Positions 52,911 through 61,955 of a DNA stretch of 64,000 nucleotides are shown piece by piece. The stretch covers positions 182,282 to 246,281 of the forward strand of contig NZ_JAOWLB010000006.1 of assembly GCF_025751555.1 (NCBI RefSeq), written 5' to 3'. How positions within the stretch are numbered: the stretch's first letter is position 1; each line of letters starts with the position of its first letter. Origin of the DNA: Ruegeria aquimaris (lineage in GTDB: Bacteria; Pseudomonadota; Alphaproteobacteria; Rhodobacterales; Rhodobacteraceae). The notes under the pieces are model-generated. The model did not search any database. It saw only the letters and a list, made by a program, of their open reading frames with translations, and was not told the origin of the DNA. The position numbers and the translations under genes are program-made.

Positions 52911-53681
52911 ATGAGGCCAAATTCGAAACCCCGTATTGTGCTTGTTGTTGGAAGCGCCCCGGATGCCATACGATGCGTCAGCTGGCCACGCTCGGCATTC
53001 TCGGAGATCGTTGCAATCAATAATGCGTGGCGCATTCGCGATGATTGGGACTACCTAATCACACCTGACGATTTTCCTCGCGACAGGATGCCACCAGCCC
53101 TTCGTTCCGACCAGCGTCTAGTGGGATCACTGGACTATGTGCCTGCGAACAATCGTTTTGGTGGCGTTTTCTATGCTGGCGGTACGATGGCTTTCACAGC
53201 GGGCTATTGGGCTCTTGATGCGTTACAGCCTACGGTCCTTGTTTTCGTTGGCTGCGATATGGTCTACCCTATGTCGGGCAAGACGCATTTCTACGGATCC
53301 GGTGAACCCGACCCCCTGCGCGACGATCTCAGCCGCAGAAGCCTTGAGGCAAAGTCGGCGCGACTGATGTTGCATGCCGCAGAAGCCGGGTGTGTCTGCG
53401 TGCGCCTTTCAACCCAAGAGAGCCGACTGTTGTTTCCAAGCGTGGCTGTGGACGATCTCGGTCGATTGGTGCCACCAATAGAACCGTCGACACTCGGACC
53501 TTTGTTCGAGATGGCCAAGGACAAGGAAGATCGGCTGGGCTATCGGCGTGAGTCAGGACGCTATTGGGAGATTGCAGAAGAGTTCTCTACAGAACGAGTA
53601 GACGAGCTTGACGCCCTCTGGCTTCAGGCAGCCCGAGGTCACGTCCGCGCACGTTCTCCAATCGCCTTGGTCAAGCGCTGA
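52911..53681 (+). CDS. Unknown protein with MptE/DUF115-like features
   Basis: 256 residues, apparently intact and soluble. The N-terminus PRIVLVVGSAPDAIRCVSWP, then EIVAINNAW, looks like a Rossmann-like sugar-phosphate or nucleotide-binding start, as in MptE/DUF115-type proteins. Further conserved-looking blocks are VLVFVGCDMVYP, KTHFYGSGEPDPLRDDLSRR and AEAGCVCVRLS. It is flanked on both sides by transposase remnants and has lower GC than the cob region, consistent with transfer. A role in surface sugar handling is a guess. Confidence 0.6.
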   Translation: MRPNSKPRIVLVVGSAPDAIRCVSWPRSAFSEIVAINNAWRIRDDWDYLITPDDFPRDRMPPALRSDQRLVGSLDYVPANNRFGGVFYAGGTMAFTAGYWALDALQPTVLVFVGCDMVYPMSGKTHFYGSGEPDPLRDDLSRRSLEAKSARLMLHAAEAGCVCVRLSTQESRLLFPSVAVDDLGRLVPPIEPSTLGPLFEMAKDKEDRLGYRRESGRYWEIAEEFSTERVDELDALWLQAARGHVRARSPIALVKR

Positions 53682-53749
53682 TCTTCCCCCAAGTCATCCT
53701 ACGTGCCGGGTGAACCGCGCCGGGTTTTCCGGAGGCTGATTTCGGTTAG

Positions 53750-54598
<849 letters not shown>

Positions 54599-55981
54599 AT
54601 GAAACGTGCTTTTGTTACCGCATTGATCCTCTCTTCCGCGCTTGTAGAAAGCGTTTCCACTGCAACGGCGCACGAATTAAGGACATCAGTACAAATCGCA
54701 CTGTCGTCAAACCCCACGATCAAGGCGCATGATGCCGCGGTCCGGACCGCCGCGTATGAGTTACTTGAGATGCGCGGGACATATCTTCCGACGGTTTCGC
54801 TTTTCGGCAGTTTGGGGCCCGAATATGTGGATGACCCAAATGGGCTTTCAGTTCTCGACAATGCCCGAACGAAAACCTCAAGAGAATTCGGCGTTGTAGC
54901 AAACCTTCCCCTTTTTGACGGTTACAAAAGGGCGAACACCATATTTACCCGTGCCGCCCAGTTGGATCGGACCATGTTCGAATATCTCGACGCCTCGGAA
55001 ACGATGGCGCTCTTGGTCGTACAGGCCCACATGGACGTCGTACGCAACCAGAATATCTTGGCCACCGCCAATGATCATCTGGCGCGCCACCTCGATATCG
55101 CCCGGCGCGTCGGCGAACAGGTCGCCGGAGGAAAGCTACCGCTTAGCGACCAATTGCAGGTGGAGAGCAGGGTCGAAACTGTACGTATCACCATCAGTCA
55201 GATTTCGAACGAACTGGAAATATCCCGTTCCCGCTACAGAGAGCTGGTCGGCACGCCTGATGTACCCAGCTTGAATGCCCCGGGCCTCCCAACCCTGCCG
55301 CCAAGTCTTAACGCTTTGGTTGACTCAAGTATTCAGAACAACTTTCGGGTCAAGCAGGCTCAAGCCAATGTAGATGTCAGGCGGTTTGAAAAACTAACCA
55401 ACGAAGCGGAATACTTGCCACAAGTGGGATTGAGCGCCGGCGCCTCTGTCGGAGCCGATCTCGACGGCGCGAGCGGCAGCGAAAACCGTTCCTTTGTCAG
55501 TGTCGATCTCAACTGGAAACTGTTCAACGGCGGGCGTCGTGAGCGCCGGGCTGCTTTGCTCGAACGGCAGAACGAGGCGTTGTATTTGCGGATGGCCACC
55601 CTGCGAGAAGTGCAGCAAATTGCTGAAAACGCTTGGTCGAGCTATCGGTCAAGCCAGCGAATAGCAACCATTGCAACCAAGCAGGTTGAACTGAACAACG
55701 ACCTGGTCGACCAATACACGCTAGAGTTCCAGTTGGACACTCGCAGCCTGCTTGACCTTCTTATCGGCGAGACCGAGTTGTTCCGGTCGCGCATCGAGAT
55801 GATTGACGCACAAGCCGGAGCGACCTTCAACGCCTATCGGATGCTTGCTGCGCAAAGCAAGCTGGCCCAGTATTTCGGCATCGACAGCACCGGGGAGGCA
55901 CTGCTGCTGGCTGTTCAGGCGAACGAGACGCAAAGACCTCTTGACGTCGTTGATCGGGCGATACCCATCGTGAAAAGATGA
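54599..55981 (+). CDS. TolC-family outer membrane protein of the type I secretion locus
   Basis: 460 residues with a signal peptide (MKRAFVTALILSSALVESVS, cleavage near 24). Two outer-membrane efflux repeats follow: EYVDDPNGLSVLDNARTKTS region and YLPQVGLSAGASVGADL. It closely resembles AggA/LapE-type secretion pores. The ATG at 54599 is chosen because it gives the signal peptide; a TTG at 54551 is in frame. The stop overlaps the ABC gene start (ATGA). Confidence 0.85.
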   Translation: MKRAFVTALILSSALVESVSTATAHELRTSVQIALSSNPTIKAHDAAVRTAAYELLEMRGTYLPTVSLFGSLGPEYVDDPNGLSVLDNARTKTSREFGVVANLPLFDGYKRANTIFTRAAQLDRTMFEYLDASETMALLVVQAHMDVVRNQNILATANDHLARHLDIARRVGEQVAGGKLPLSDQLQVESRVETVRITISQISNELEISRSRYRELVGTPDVPSLNAPGLPTLPPSLNALVDSSIQNNFRVKQAQANVDVRRFEKLTNEAEYLPQVGLSAGASVGADLDGASGSENRSFVSVDLNWKLFNGGRRERRAALLERQNEALYLRMATLREVQQIAENAWSSYRSSQRIATIATKQVELNNDLVDQYTLEFQLDTRSLLDLLIGETELFRSRIEMIDAQAGATFNAYRMLAAQSKLAQYFGIDSTGEALLLAVQANETQRPLDVVDRAIPIVKR

Positions 55982-58182
55982 AGGACAAAGCGAGGAACAC
56001 CGAAGTCCCTGACGTCGAAGACGCAAGAAGCGCATCCGTCGGTCGCATCGCCGAACGGTCGGGCTTGCGTTTACTGGAATGGTTCGCTGAGTATTACATG
56101 CGCCCTTTCACTCCCACGGCTGTCTTGTCGAGACTTCCGGCCGGAGCGGATCTCGACAACACCGAAGATCTGGAACTGGCTTTGGCGACCCTTGGGTTCC
56201 GGACGCGTATGCATCGCGCAAAACTGCGCCATCTAGACCCGGTCGTTTTACCGTGCATAGCCTTCGACGAACGCGACAAGCCTCTGATAATCAATACAAT
56301 AGACGTAAAGAACCGTACAGTTGCCACTCAGGAACCGGGCTCCGAAACCAGCGAGATCCAAGCGCTTAGAATAATTGAAGGACGAATAAAGCCAGACCTT
56401 CTGTTGATAACCCCAATAGAAGACGAAAACACCAAAACCCTTATGACATATGCCGACGATGGGGATGGGTCCGGTGCATCCTGGTTCTGGAGACCGGTTC
56501 GCCGGAACTGGAGAGGCTGGCTCCATGTCATGGTAGCGACTCTGCTGATAAACCTGATGGGGCTGGCGCTGCCGCTGTTTGTCATGAATGTCTACGATCG
56601 GGTGATCCCGACATTCTCGACCATCACCCTCTGGACACTGGCAACGGGTGTCTGCATCGCGATCGGACTCGATTTGTTGCTGCGCCAGATCAGAACCAGC
56701 CTGCTGGAGCAGATCAGTCGGCGCGTCGATCTGCAAATCGCCTCGGACCTGTTCCGCCAGGTGATGAATATCCGACTAACAGCACGAGAAATTGGAGCCG
56801 CCGGACTTGCCTCCCTGGTTCGGGAATATGAGTCCATCAGGGAGTTGTTTGCATCCGCGTCGTTCATCGCCGCAGTCGATTTCTTGTTCGTCGGTGTCTT
56901 TATCGGGGCGCTTTTTCTGATCGTGGGACCACTGGCCTATGTACCGCTTTTGGCGATAATCGTCACTCTGACGGCGGCCATTCTGGCGCAAATCCCGTTA
57001 GCGCGCGCCGCAAAATCATCGATCGAGGTCGAATCCCGCCGCATGGGACTGCTGTCCGAAGCGTTGTCCGGCGTGACGACGATCAAGACACTGAACGCCG
57101 AACACATCATGCAGCGGTATTGGGAGGAAGCGGTTGCCGCCTCCACCCGTTTGAGAAGCTACTCTCGCATCTGGGCCAACTTCACGCAAAGCACGACGAT
57201 CGCGACACAGCAACTGACGAGCGTCGGGATCATCCTGTGGGGCGTCTATCTGGTTGTCGAAGGTGAAGTAACCATCGGCGGGCTGATTGCCGCCAACATT
57301 CTGTCCTCGCGAGCTTTGGCGCCTCTAGCGACTATTTCCCAGACCATTTTCAGGGTGCAATACGCCCGCAAATCGCTGCACGCCTTGAACAATCTCATGG
57401 CCTCGCCGGTTGAGCGGACCGCGGTGGTGCGATCAAACTTGCGGGTTCGCAAAGGAGCGATTGCCCTCAGGGACGTTTCCTTCAGCTATCCGGGCAGCAG
57501 CGTAACCGCGCTGGACAAGATCAATCTCGTCATTTCTCCCGGCGAGCGGATCGCGGTTTTGGGGCGGGTTGGCTCGGGCAAATCGACTCTGGGCATGATG
57601 CTGGCCGGTCTGATTACCCCCGAAAGCGGGACTTTGCTGATCGACAAGCACAATCTGAGCCAGTTCGACCCGGCGGAACTGCGTGAAGGAATCGGGTATC
57701 TCCCCCAGACCTGTGAATTCTTTACCGGAACTCTCCGAGACAACCTGCTGACCGGGCGCCCCAACAGCAGCCAGTCCGAAATCGAACGGGCGCTCTACCT
57801 TTCAGGGCTCGACGAGTTTGTTGCGGCCACACCAGAGGGGCTGGAACTGTTCATAGGCGATCGGGGCATGCGGCTTTCGGGCGGTCAGATGCAGGCCCTT
57901 TCCCTTGCTCGCCTGTTGCTACGTCGGCCAAAGCTTCTGTTCCTCGATGAGCCGACAAACGCCATGGACCAGGAGATGGAATTGCGGGTTTGCCGCCGGC
58001 TCAGCGAAAAGCTGGATCGGGACACCGGCTTGATCCTGTGCACGCACCGCCAGCCGCTTGCGGCTGTTGCAAACCGATTTATCGTTCTGGACAGCGGCAG
58101 GATTGTACTCGACGGCCCTCGAGAACAGGTCATGTCTTCCCTTCGCGGCAGCACGACACCCGAACAGCGGGCAGGTGCGTGA
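55978..58182 (+). CDS. Type I secretion ABC transporter (LapB/HlyB-like)
   Basis: 734 residues. About 30-150 is a C39-like domain lacking a catalytic cysteine, used for substrate recognition. Six membrane helices lie at about 180-450. The ATPase domain has Walker A GRVGSGKST (529-537), LSGGQ (633-637), Walker B LLFLDE (653-658) and H-loop His690. It energises export of large RTX or repeat adhesins. Coupled to the HlyD gene by TGATG. Confidence 0.9.
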   Translation: MKDKARNTEVPDVEDARSASVGRIAERSGLRLLEWFAEYYMRPFTPTAVLSRLPAGADLDNTEDLELALATLGFRTRMHRAKLRHLDPVVLPCIAFDERDKPLIINTIDVKNRTVATQEPGSETSEIQALRIIEGRIKPDLLLITPIEDENTKTLMTYADDGDGSGASWFWRPVRRNWRGWLHVMVATLLINLMGLALPLFVMNVYDRVIPTFSTITLWTLATGVCIAIGLDLLLRQIRTSLLEQISRRVDLQIASDLFRQVMNIRLTAREIGAAGLASLVREYESIRELFASASFIAAVDFLFVGVFIGALFLIVGPLAYVPLLAIIVTLTAAILAQIPLARAAKSSIEVESRRMGLLSEALSGVTTIKTLNAEHIMQRYWEEAVAASTRLRSYSRIWANFTQSTTIATQQLTSVGIILWGVYLVVEGEVTIGGLIAANILSSRALAPLATISQTIFRVQYARKSLHALNNLMASPVERTAVVRSNLRVRKGAIALRDVSFSYPGSSVTALDKINLVISPGERIAVLGRVGSGKSTLGMMLAGLITPESGTLLIDKHNLSQFDPAELREGIGYLPQTCEFFTGTLRDNLLTGRPNSSQSEIERALYLSGLDEFVAATPEGLELFIGDRGMRLSGGQMQALSLARLLLRRPKLLFLDEPTNAMDQEMELRVCRRLSEKLDRDTGLILCTHRQPLAAVANRFIVLDSGRIVLDGPREQVMSSLRGSTTPEQRAGA

Positions 58183-59504
58183 TGTTCGGCCAGCGCATTG
58201 AAGCGACTTATTCCAACAGGCCCACTTCGATGGGGCGAAGGGCCGGTAGTGCGCTGTCGCGCCGGCTGTTGCTTCTGATTGCCGCAGCGGTCGGAATATT
58301 CCTGTACTGGGCCGGTTCAAGCGAGATCGAGGAATACACCCGGAGCGATGGCCAGGTCATCCCATCCAGCAAAGTCCAGATCGTTCAGAGCCTCGAAGGC
58401 GGCATCGTGCAAAGCATTGATGTCTCCGAGGGAGATCTGGTCCAACAGGGCGACGTGCTGATGCAGATCGATGACACCCGTTTTTCTTCGGAAATGGGCG
58501 AACTGAAACAGCGCCACAGCGCCCTGATGGCGGAACGGCTGCGCCTCGGTGCCGAATCGAACATGGTCGATGAACTCGTATATCCCGAGGATCTGGTTGC
58601 CGCGAATCCCCGCGCCACCGCTGCGGAACAGGAACTGTTCTATACCCGACGCCAGCAGTTGGCGCGCGAACTGGATGTTCTGAATGACCGCTTGGTGCAG
58701 CGACAGAGCGAACTTGCCGAGTTGGAGGCCCAGCAACTCAAGCGGAGAAAGATGGTCGAACCTCTGCGTGAGGAGGTGAAATTGGCCACGAACATGACTC
58801 AGTCCGGGGTTTTCCCGAAAATCGAGCTTCTGCGTCTGAATTCGCAATTGGCGGCATTGGAAGGCGACCTGGCCGTTGGCGAGGCAACAAAAGTCCGTCT
58901 CCAGTCAGCGATCACCCAGGCCAGATCCGAAATCGAGGTGGCGCGTTCAGGATATCTGCTGACCGCCCATCAGCGTCTTGCCCAGTTGCAGGTAGAGCTT
59001 GCTGTCGTCGAGGAAACCATGCGTGCCGCCAGTGACAGGGTCGCCCGAACGTTGATCCGTGCACCGTTGCGCGGCACTGTAAACGCACTTGCAGTAAATA
59101 CGCCGGGAGCTGTGGTAGGTCCCGGCCAGCCACTTGCGGAAATTGTGCCGACCGACGATGGCCTGATCATCGAAGCCTACCTGCGCCCGACAGATGTCGC
59201 ATTTGTCAAACCCGACGCCGAGGTCTCGATCAAGATCACGGCATATGACTATTTGATCTATGGCGCCTTGAACGGCCGCGTACAACGGATTGGAGCGGAC
59301 ACCATTACTTCTGAAGACGGCACGGAATTTTTCAAGGTTGTCGTGGAAACAGACCGGAATTTCCTGGGTTCCGAGAGCGACCCGCTGCCGATTTCGCCGG
59401 GAATGGTGGCAAAAGTGGACATCCTGACAGGCAAGAGAACCGTGATGGACTATCTGCTCAAACCGATAAGGCGAGCCCAGTATGAGGCCATGCGAGAGCG
59501 CTGA
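58182..59504 (+). CDS. HlyD-family membrane fusion protein (LapC-like)
   Basis: 440 residues. One transmembrane helix (about 28-46), a lipoyl-like half (VQSLEGGIVQSIDVSEGDLV), a long coiled coil (about 110-280), the second lipoyl half (APLRGTVNALAVNTPGAVV), and a C-terminal beta-barrel. It links the ABC protein to the TolC-like pore. The ATG at 58182 overlaps the ABC stop; the longer frame lies inside that gene. Ends two bases from the convergent cyclase gene. Confidence 0.9.
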   Translation: MFGQRIEATYSNRPTSMGRRAGSALSRRLLLLIAAAVGIFLYWAGSSEIEEYTRSDGQVIPSSKVQIVQSLEGGIVQSIDVSEGDLVQQGDVLMQIDDTRFSSEMGELKQRHSALMAERLRLGAESNMVDELVYPEDLVAANPRATAAEQELFYTRRQQLARELDVLNDRLVQRQSELAELEAQQLKRRKMVEPLREEVKLATNMTQSGVFPKIELLRLNSQLAALEGDLAVGEATKVRLQSAITQARSEIEVARSGYLLTAHQRLAQLQVELAVVEETMRAASDRVARTLIRAPLRGTVNALAVNTPGAVVGPGQPLAEIVPTDDGLIIEAYLRPTDVAFVKPDAEVSIKITAYDYLIYGALNGRVQRIGADTITSEDGTEFFKVVVETDRNFLGSESDPLPISPGMVAKVDILTGKRTVMDYLLKPIRRAQYEAMRER

Positions 59505-59506
59505 TG

Positions 59507-61759
59507 CTACTTTTCCGATGCATCGTAGATCCCTTCCCATTCGGGATCTTCCGGCAATTCGGCTAGCCGTGCGATGCGTTTTTGGAACAGGGCGCAGTAG
59601 CCGTGCAAGTCGAGGCCCAGACTGGAAGCTTGGCGCTCCATCTCCGCGATGTGTTCCAGAGCTTTCTGCCACTGCCCCGCGCGATAGGCGATCAGCATCT
59701 CGGCTCCGACGACGGACAACGTCTTGAACTCTTCGGTGGCGGCAAGCCGCTCACCGCCCATCAAACCGAAAATCCGTTCCGGCTCATGCTTGCCCTTGAC
59801 CCGGATAAGGTCGAGTTCCAGCAATGCGAACTCACCTTCGACGATCCGGGCTGTTTTCTCGCCGATGATAATCGACATTCCGTAGTGCTTTGTTTGCCCT
59901 TCCAGACGAGACGCAACGTTCACCGTATCGCCCAGAACCGTATAATCAAAACGGCTCTTGCTGCCCATGTTGCCGACGAAACAGGGGCCGGAATTTACCG
60001 CCACCCCCATATGGATTGGGTGGACTGGTTCGTTTCCGGTTTGGTTCGCCATCCTGTTGCGGTTGAACTCTTCAACCGCACGGACCATTTCCAGAGCGGC
60101 ACGACAACCGGCTTGTGGATGATCCTTGGTCTCCAACGGCGCGTTCCAGAATGCCATAACCGCGTCGCCCATGAACTTGTCAATCGTGCCACCCGAATTC
60201 AGGATGGGTTCGGACATCACCGTAAGCATCTCGTTCATTAGCTTGGTAAGTCCCTGAGGATCGTCACTGAACTCCTCTGATATCGTTGTGAAGCCGCGCA
60301 CATCGCTGAACAGAACAGACAAATCACGGCGTTCTCCTCCCAGCTGGAGGGCCTCCCTGCTTTCAGCGAGTTGCGCCACCAGAGCAGGCGTCACATACTG
60401 ACCAAAGGCGTTCCGGATTCGGTTCCTGCGGCGTTCCTCGCGCAAATAGTTGGTGCTCGACATGAACATGACGATCAACATGGTGGCGGCGATCGGGAAA
60501 GTCGGGTCGACGAGCTGCCCCTGCCACAAGAACATCACGTAAGAGTAAATGCCATAGGCCGACACCAGCAGCAGTGTGCTTGCGATCAACACTCCGGCAT
60601 GCAGCATAGGCGCAAGCGCGATGACTAGAATTGTCATCGCCGCCGTAATTAGCAGCTCCTTGCCATCGGCGATGTTGTCACGCCGCAACAAGGTACCAGA
60701 CAGAACATTCTCCAGCAGTTGCGCATGTATTTCAACCCCTGCCATCGGCACGCCCAGAGGTGTGGCGCGAAAATCCTCCAGACCAATGGCAGAGGTTCCG
60801 ACCAGCACCAGACGCCCCGCTAGACGATTTTGCGGCACCCGTCCTTGCAGCAGGTCAGCGGCGGACACGAAGCGGTTCGGATCAGAGGCCGAAAATCTCG
60901 TCCAGACCGTGCCGTCCCCTTGGGTTCTGATCACCTGCCCGGCAACCACCACACCATCGATGCCGGCATCGTTGGACCGGACGGCAAATGCGTCGCCACC
61001 GGTGGCAATACGCAATAGCTCCAAGGAAAGACTGAGCCGCATTGCACCCTCGACCATCATCACAACCGGAACCCGCCGATAGACGCCGTCCGCGTCCGGC
61101 AGAACGGTAAAGACCCCCCGCCCCGGCGCGGCCTCGTTCAGGATGGGCAAGTTCTGAATCAACTCCGGAAATTTCAGAAGATAGGGTCTTGGGTCCGAAC
61201 CGATGACCGCATGCGGCACCTGTTTGATCTGCCGTTCGATCCCGGAGGCCTGCAAGCCGCTGCGTACACTCGTTTCGCCCAGCACCACGCGATTGCGGGA
61301 AAACGATTGTGCAAGAACCGCGTCGTTGCTCGGAAGTTGCATCAACTGCGACCGGAGTTCGTTTGAAATACCAGGGTTGTCCGCCGCGATCGATCCCGGC
61401 GACAACCGGTCGGGCTCCGAGAACACAATATCGAACGCCATTGCGGCAGCGCCCGCTTGAAAAACCCGATCCGTCAGGTCTGCGATCACCGTTCTTGGCC
61501 ATGGCCACTGGCCGACTTCATTAAGGCTCCGGTCGTCTATATCCAAAATGGCAACCGGAAACGGCGCAATCTCGCGGGGGTTCAGACGTTGGAACTGATC
61601 AAAGGCCTGCAGGCGCAACCGCTCGACGAAAATCGGATCGACGATCCGCAGCGTCAATAGAGAAAATACCAGCAAGAACCCCGAGAGGCGGCTCCAACTG
61701 AATTTCCTTGCTCGCCACAGTGTCACGACCTTGATCTTCCCCCCGTTCCCGCCACTCAT
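59507..61759 (-). CDS. CHASE2-domain class III adenylate cyclase
   Basis: 750 residues. An N-terminal helix (about 24-41), an extracytoplasmic CHASE2 sensor (about 45-375), three helices (about 380-460) and a class III cyclase domain (about 477-655). Metal-binding Asp486 (LFSDVRGF) and Asp532 (DKFMGDAVMAFW) are present, with Lys528 and the later DYTVLGDTVNVASRLEG, which fit ATP rather than GTP specificity. The C-terminal 90 residues may be a TPR-like tail. It is transcribed away from the adhesin gene and convergent with the secretion operon. It probably senses an envelope signal and makes cAMP. Confidence 0.9.
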   Translation of the reverse strand: MSGGNGGKIKVVTLWRARKFSWSRLSGFLLVFSLLTLRIVDPIFVERLRLQAFDQFQRLNPREIAPFPVAILDIDDRSLNEVGQWPWPRTVIADLTDRVFQAGAAAMAFDIVFSEPDRLSPGSIAADNPGISNELRSQLMQLPSNDAVLAQSFSRNRVVLGETSVRSGLQASGIERQIKQVPHAVIGSDPRPYLLKFPELIQNLPILNEAAPGRGVFTVLPDADGVYRRVPVVMMVEGAMRLSLSLELLRIATGGDAFAVRSNDAGIDGVVVAGQVIRTQGDGTVWTRFSASDPNRFVSAADLLQGRVPQNRLAGRLVLVGTSAIGLEDFRATPLGVPMAGVEIHAQLLENVLSGTLLRRDNIADGKELLITAAMTILVIALAPMLHAGVLIASTLLLVSAYGIYSYVMFLWQGQLVDPTFPIAATMLIVMFMSSTNYLREERRRNRIRNAFGQYVTPALVAQLAESREALQLGGERRDLSVLFSDVRGFTTISEEFSDDPQGLTKLMNEMLTVMSEPILNSGGTIDKFMGDAVMAFWNAPLETKDHPQAGCRAALEMVRAVEEFNRNRMANQTGNEPVHPIHMGVAVNSGPCFVGNMGSKSRFDYTVLGDTVNVASRLEGQTKHYGMSIIIGEKTARIVEGEFALLELDLIRVKGKHEPERIFGLMGGERLAATEEFKTLSVVGAEMLIAYRAGQWQKALEHIAEMERQASSLGLDLHGYCALFQKRIARLAELPEDPEWEGIYDASEK

Positions 61760-61893
61760 ACAGCCATTCCCCGCTGCATCCAGTCAGGGAAGGCATATTG
61801 TTTATCTTATGCACATTTTCCCAAATTTAACAAAAAATTGAACATCACCCACTGACAAAACACCTTGTTTTCGCGAGATTTTTAATTTTCGTG

Positions 61894-61906
61894 GGTCGAA
61901 TCGACC
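61894..61906. promoter_or_regulatory. Palindrome in the divergent cyclase/adhesin promoter region
   Basis: GGTCGA-A-TCGACC, a perfect 6+1+6 palindrome in the 196-base AT-rich gap (61760-61955), 50 bases upstream of the adhesin ATG. A candidate operator; the binding protein is unknown. Confidence 0.4.
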
Positions 61907-61955
61907 GATTATGTTAACCTTTTAAGACATATTTTCTTTGCAACGGAGCTTGAGC

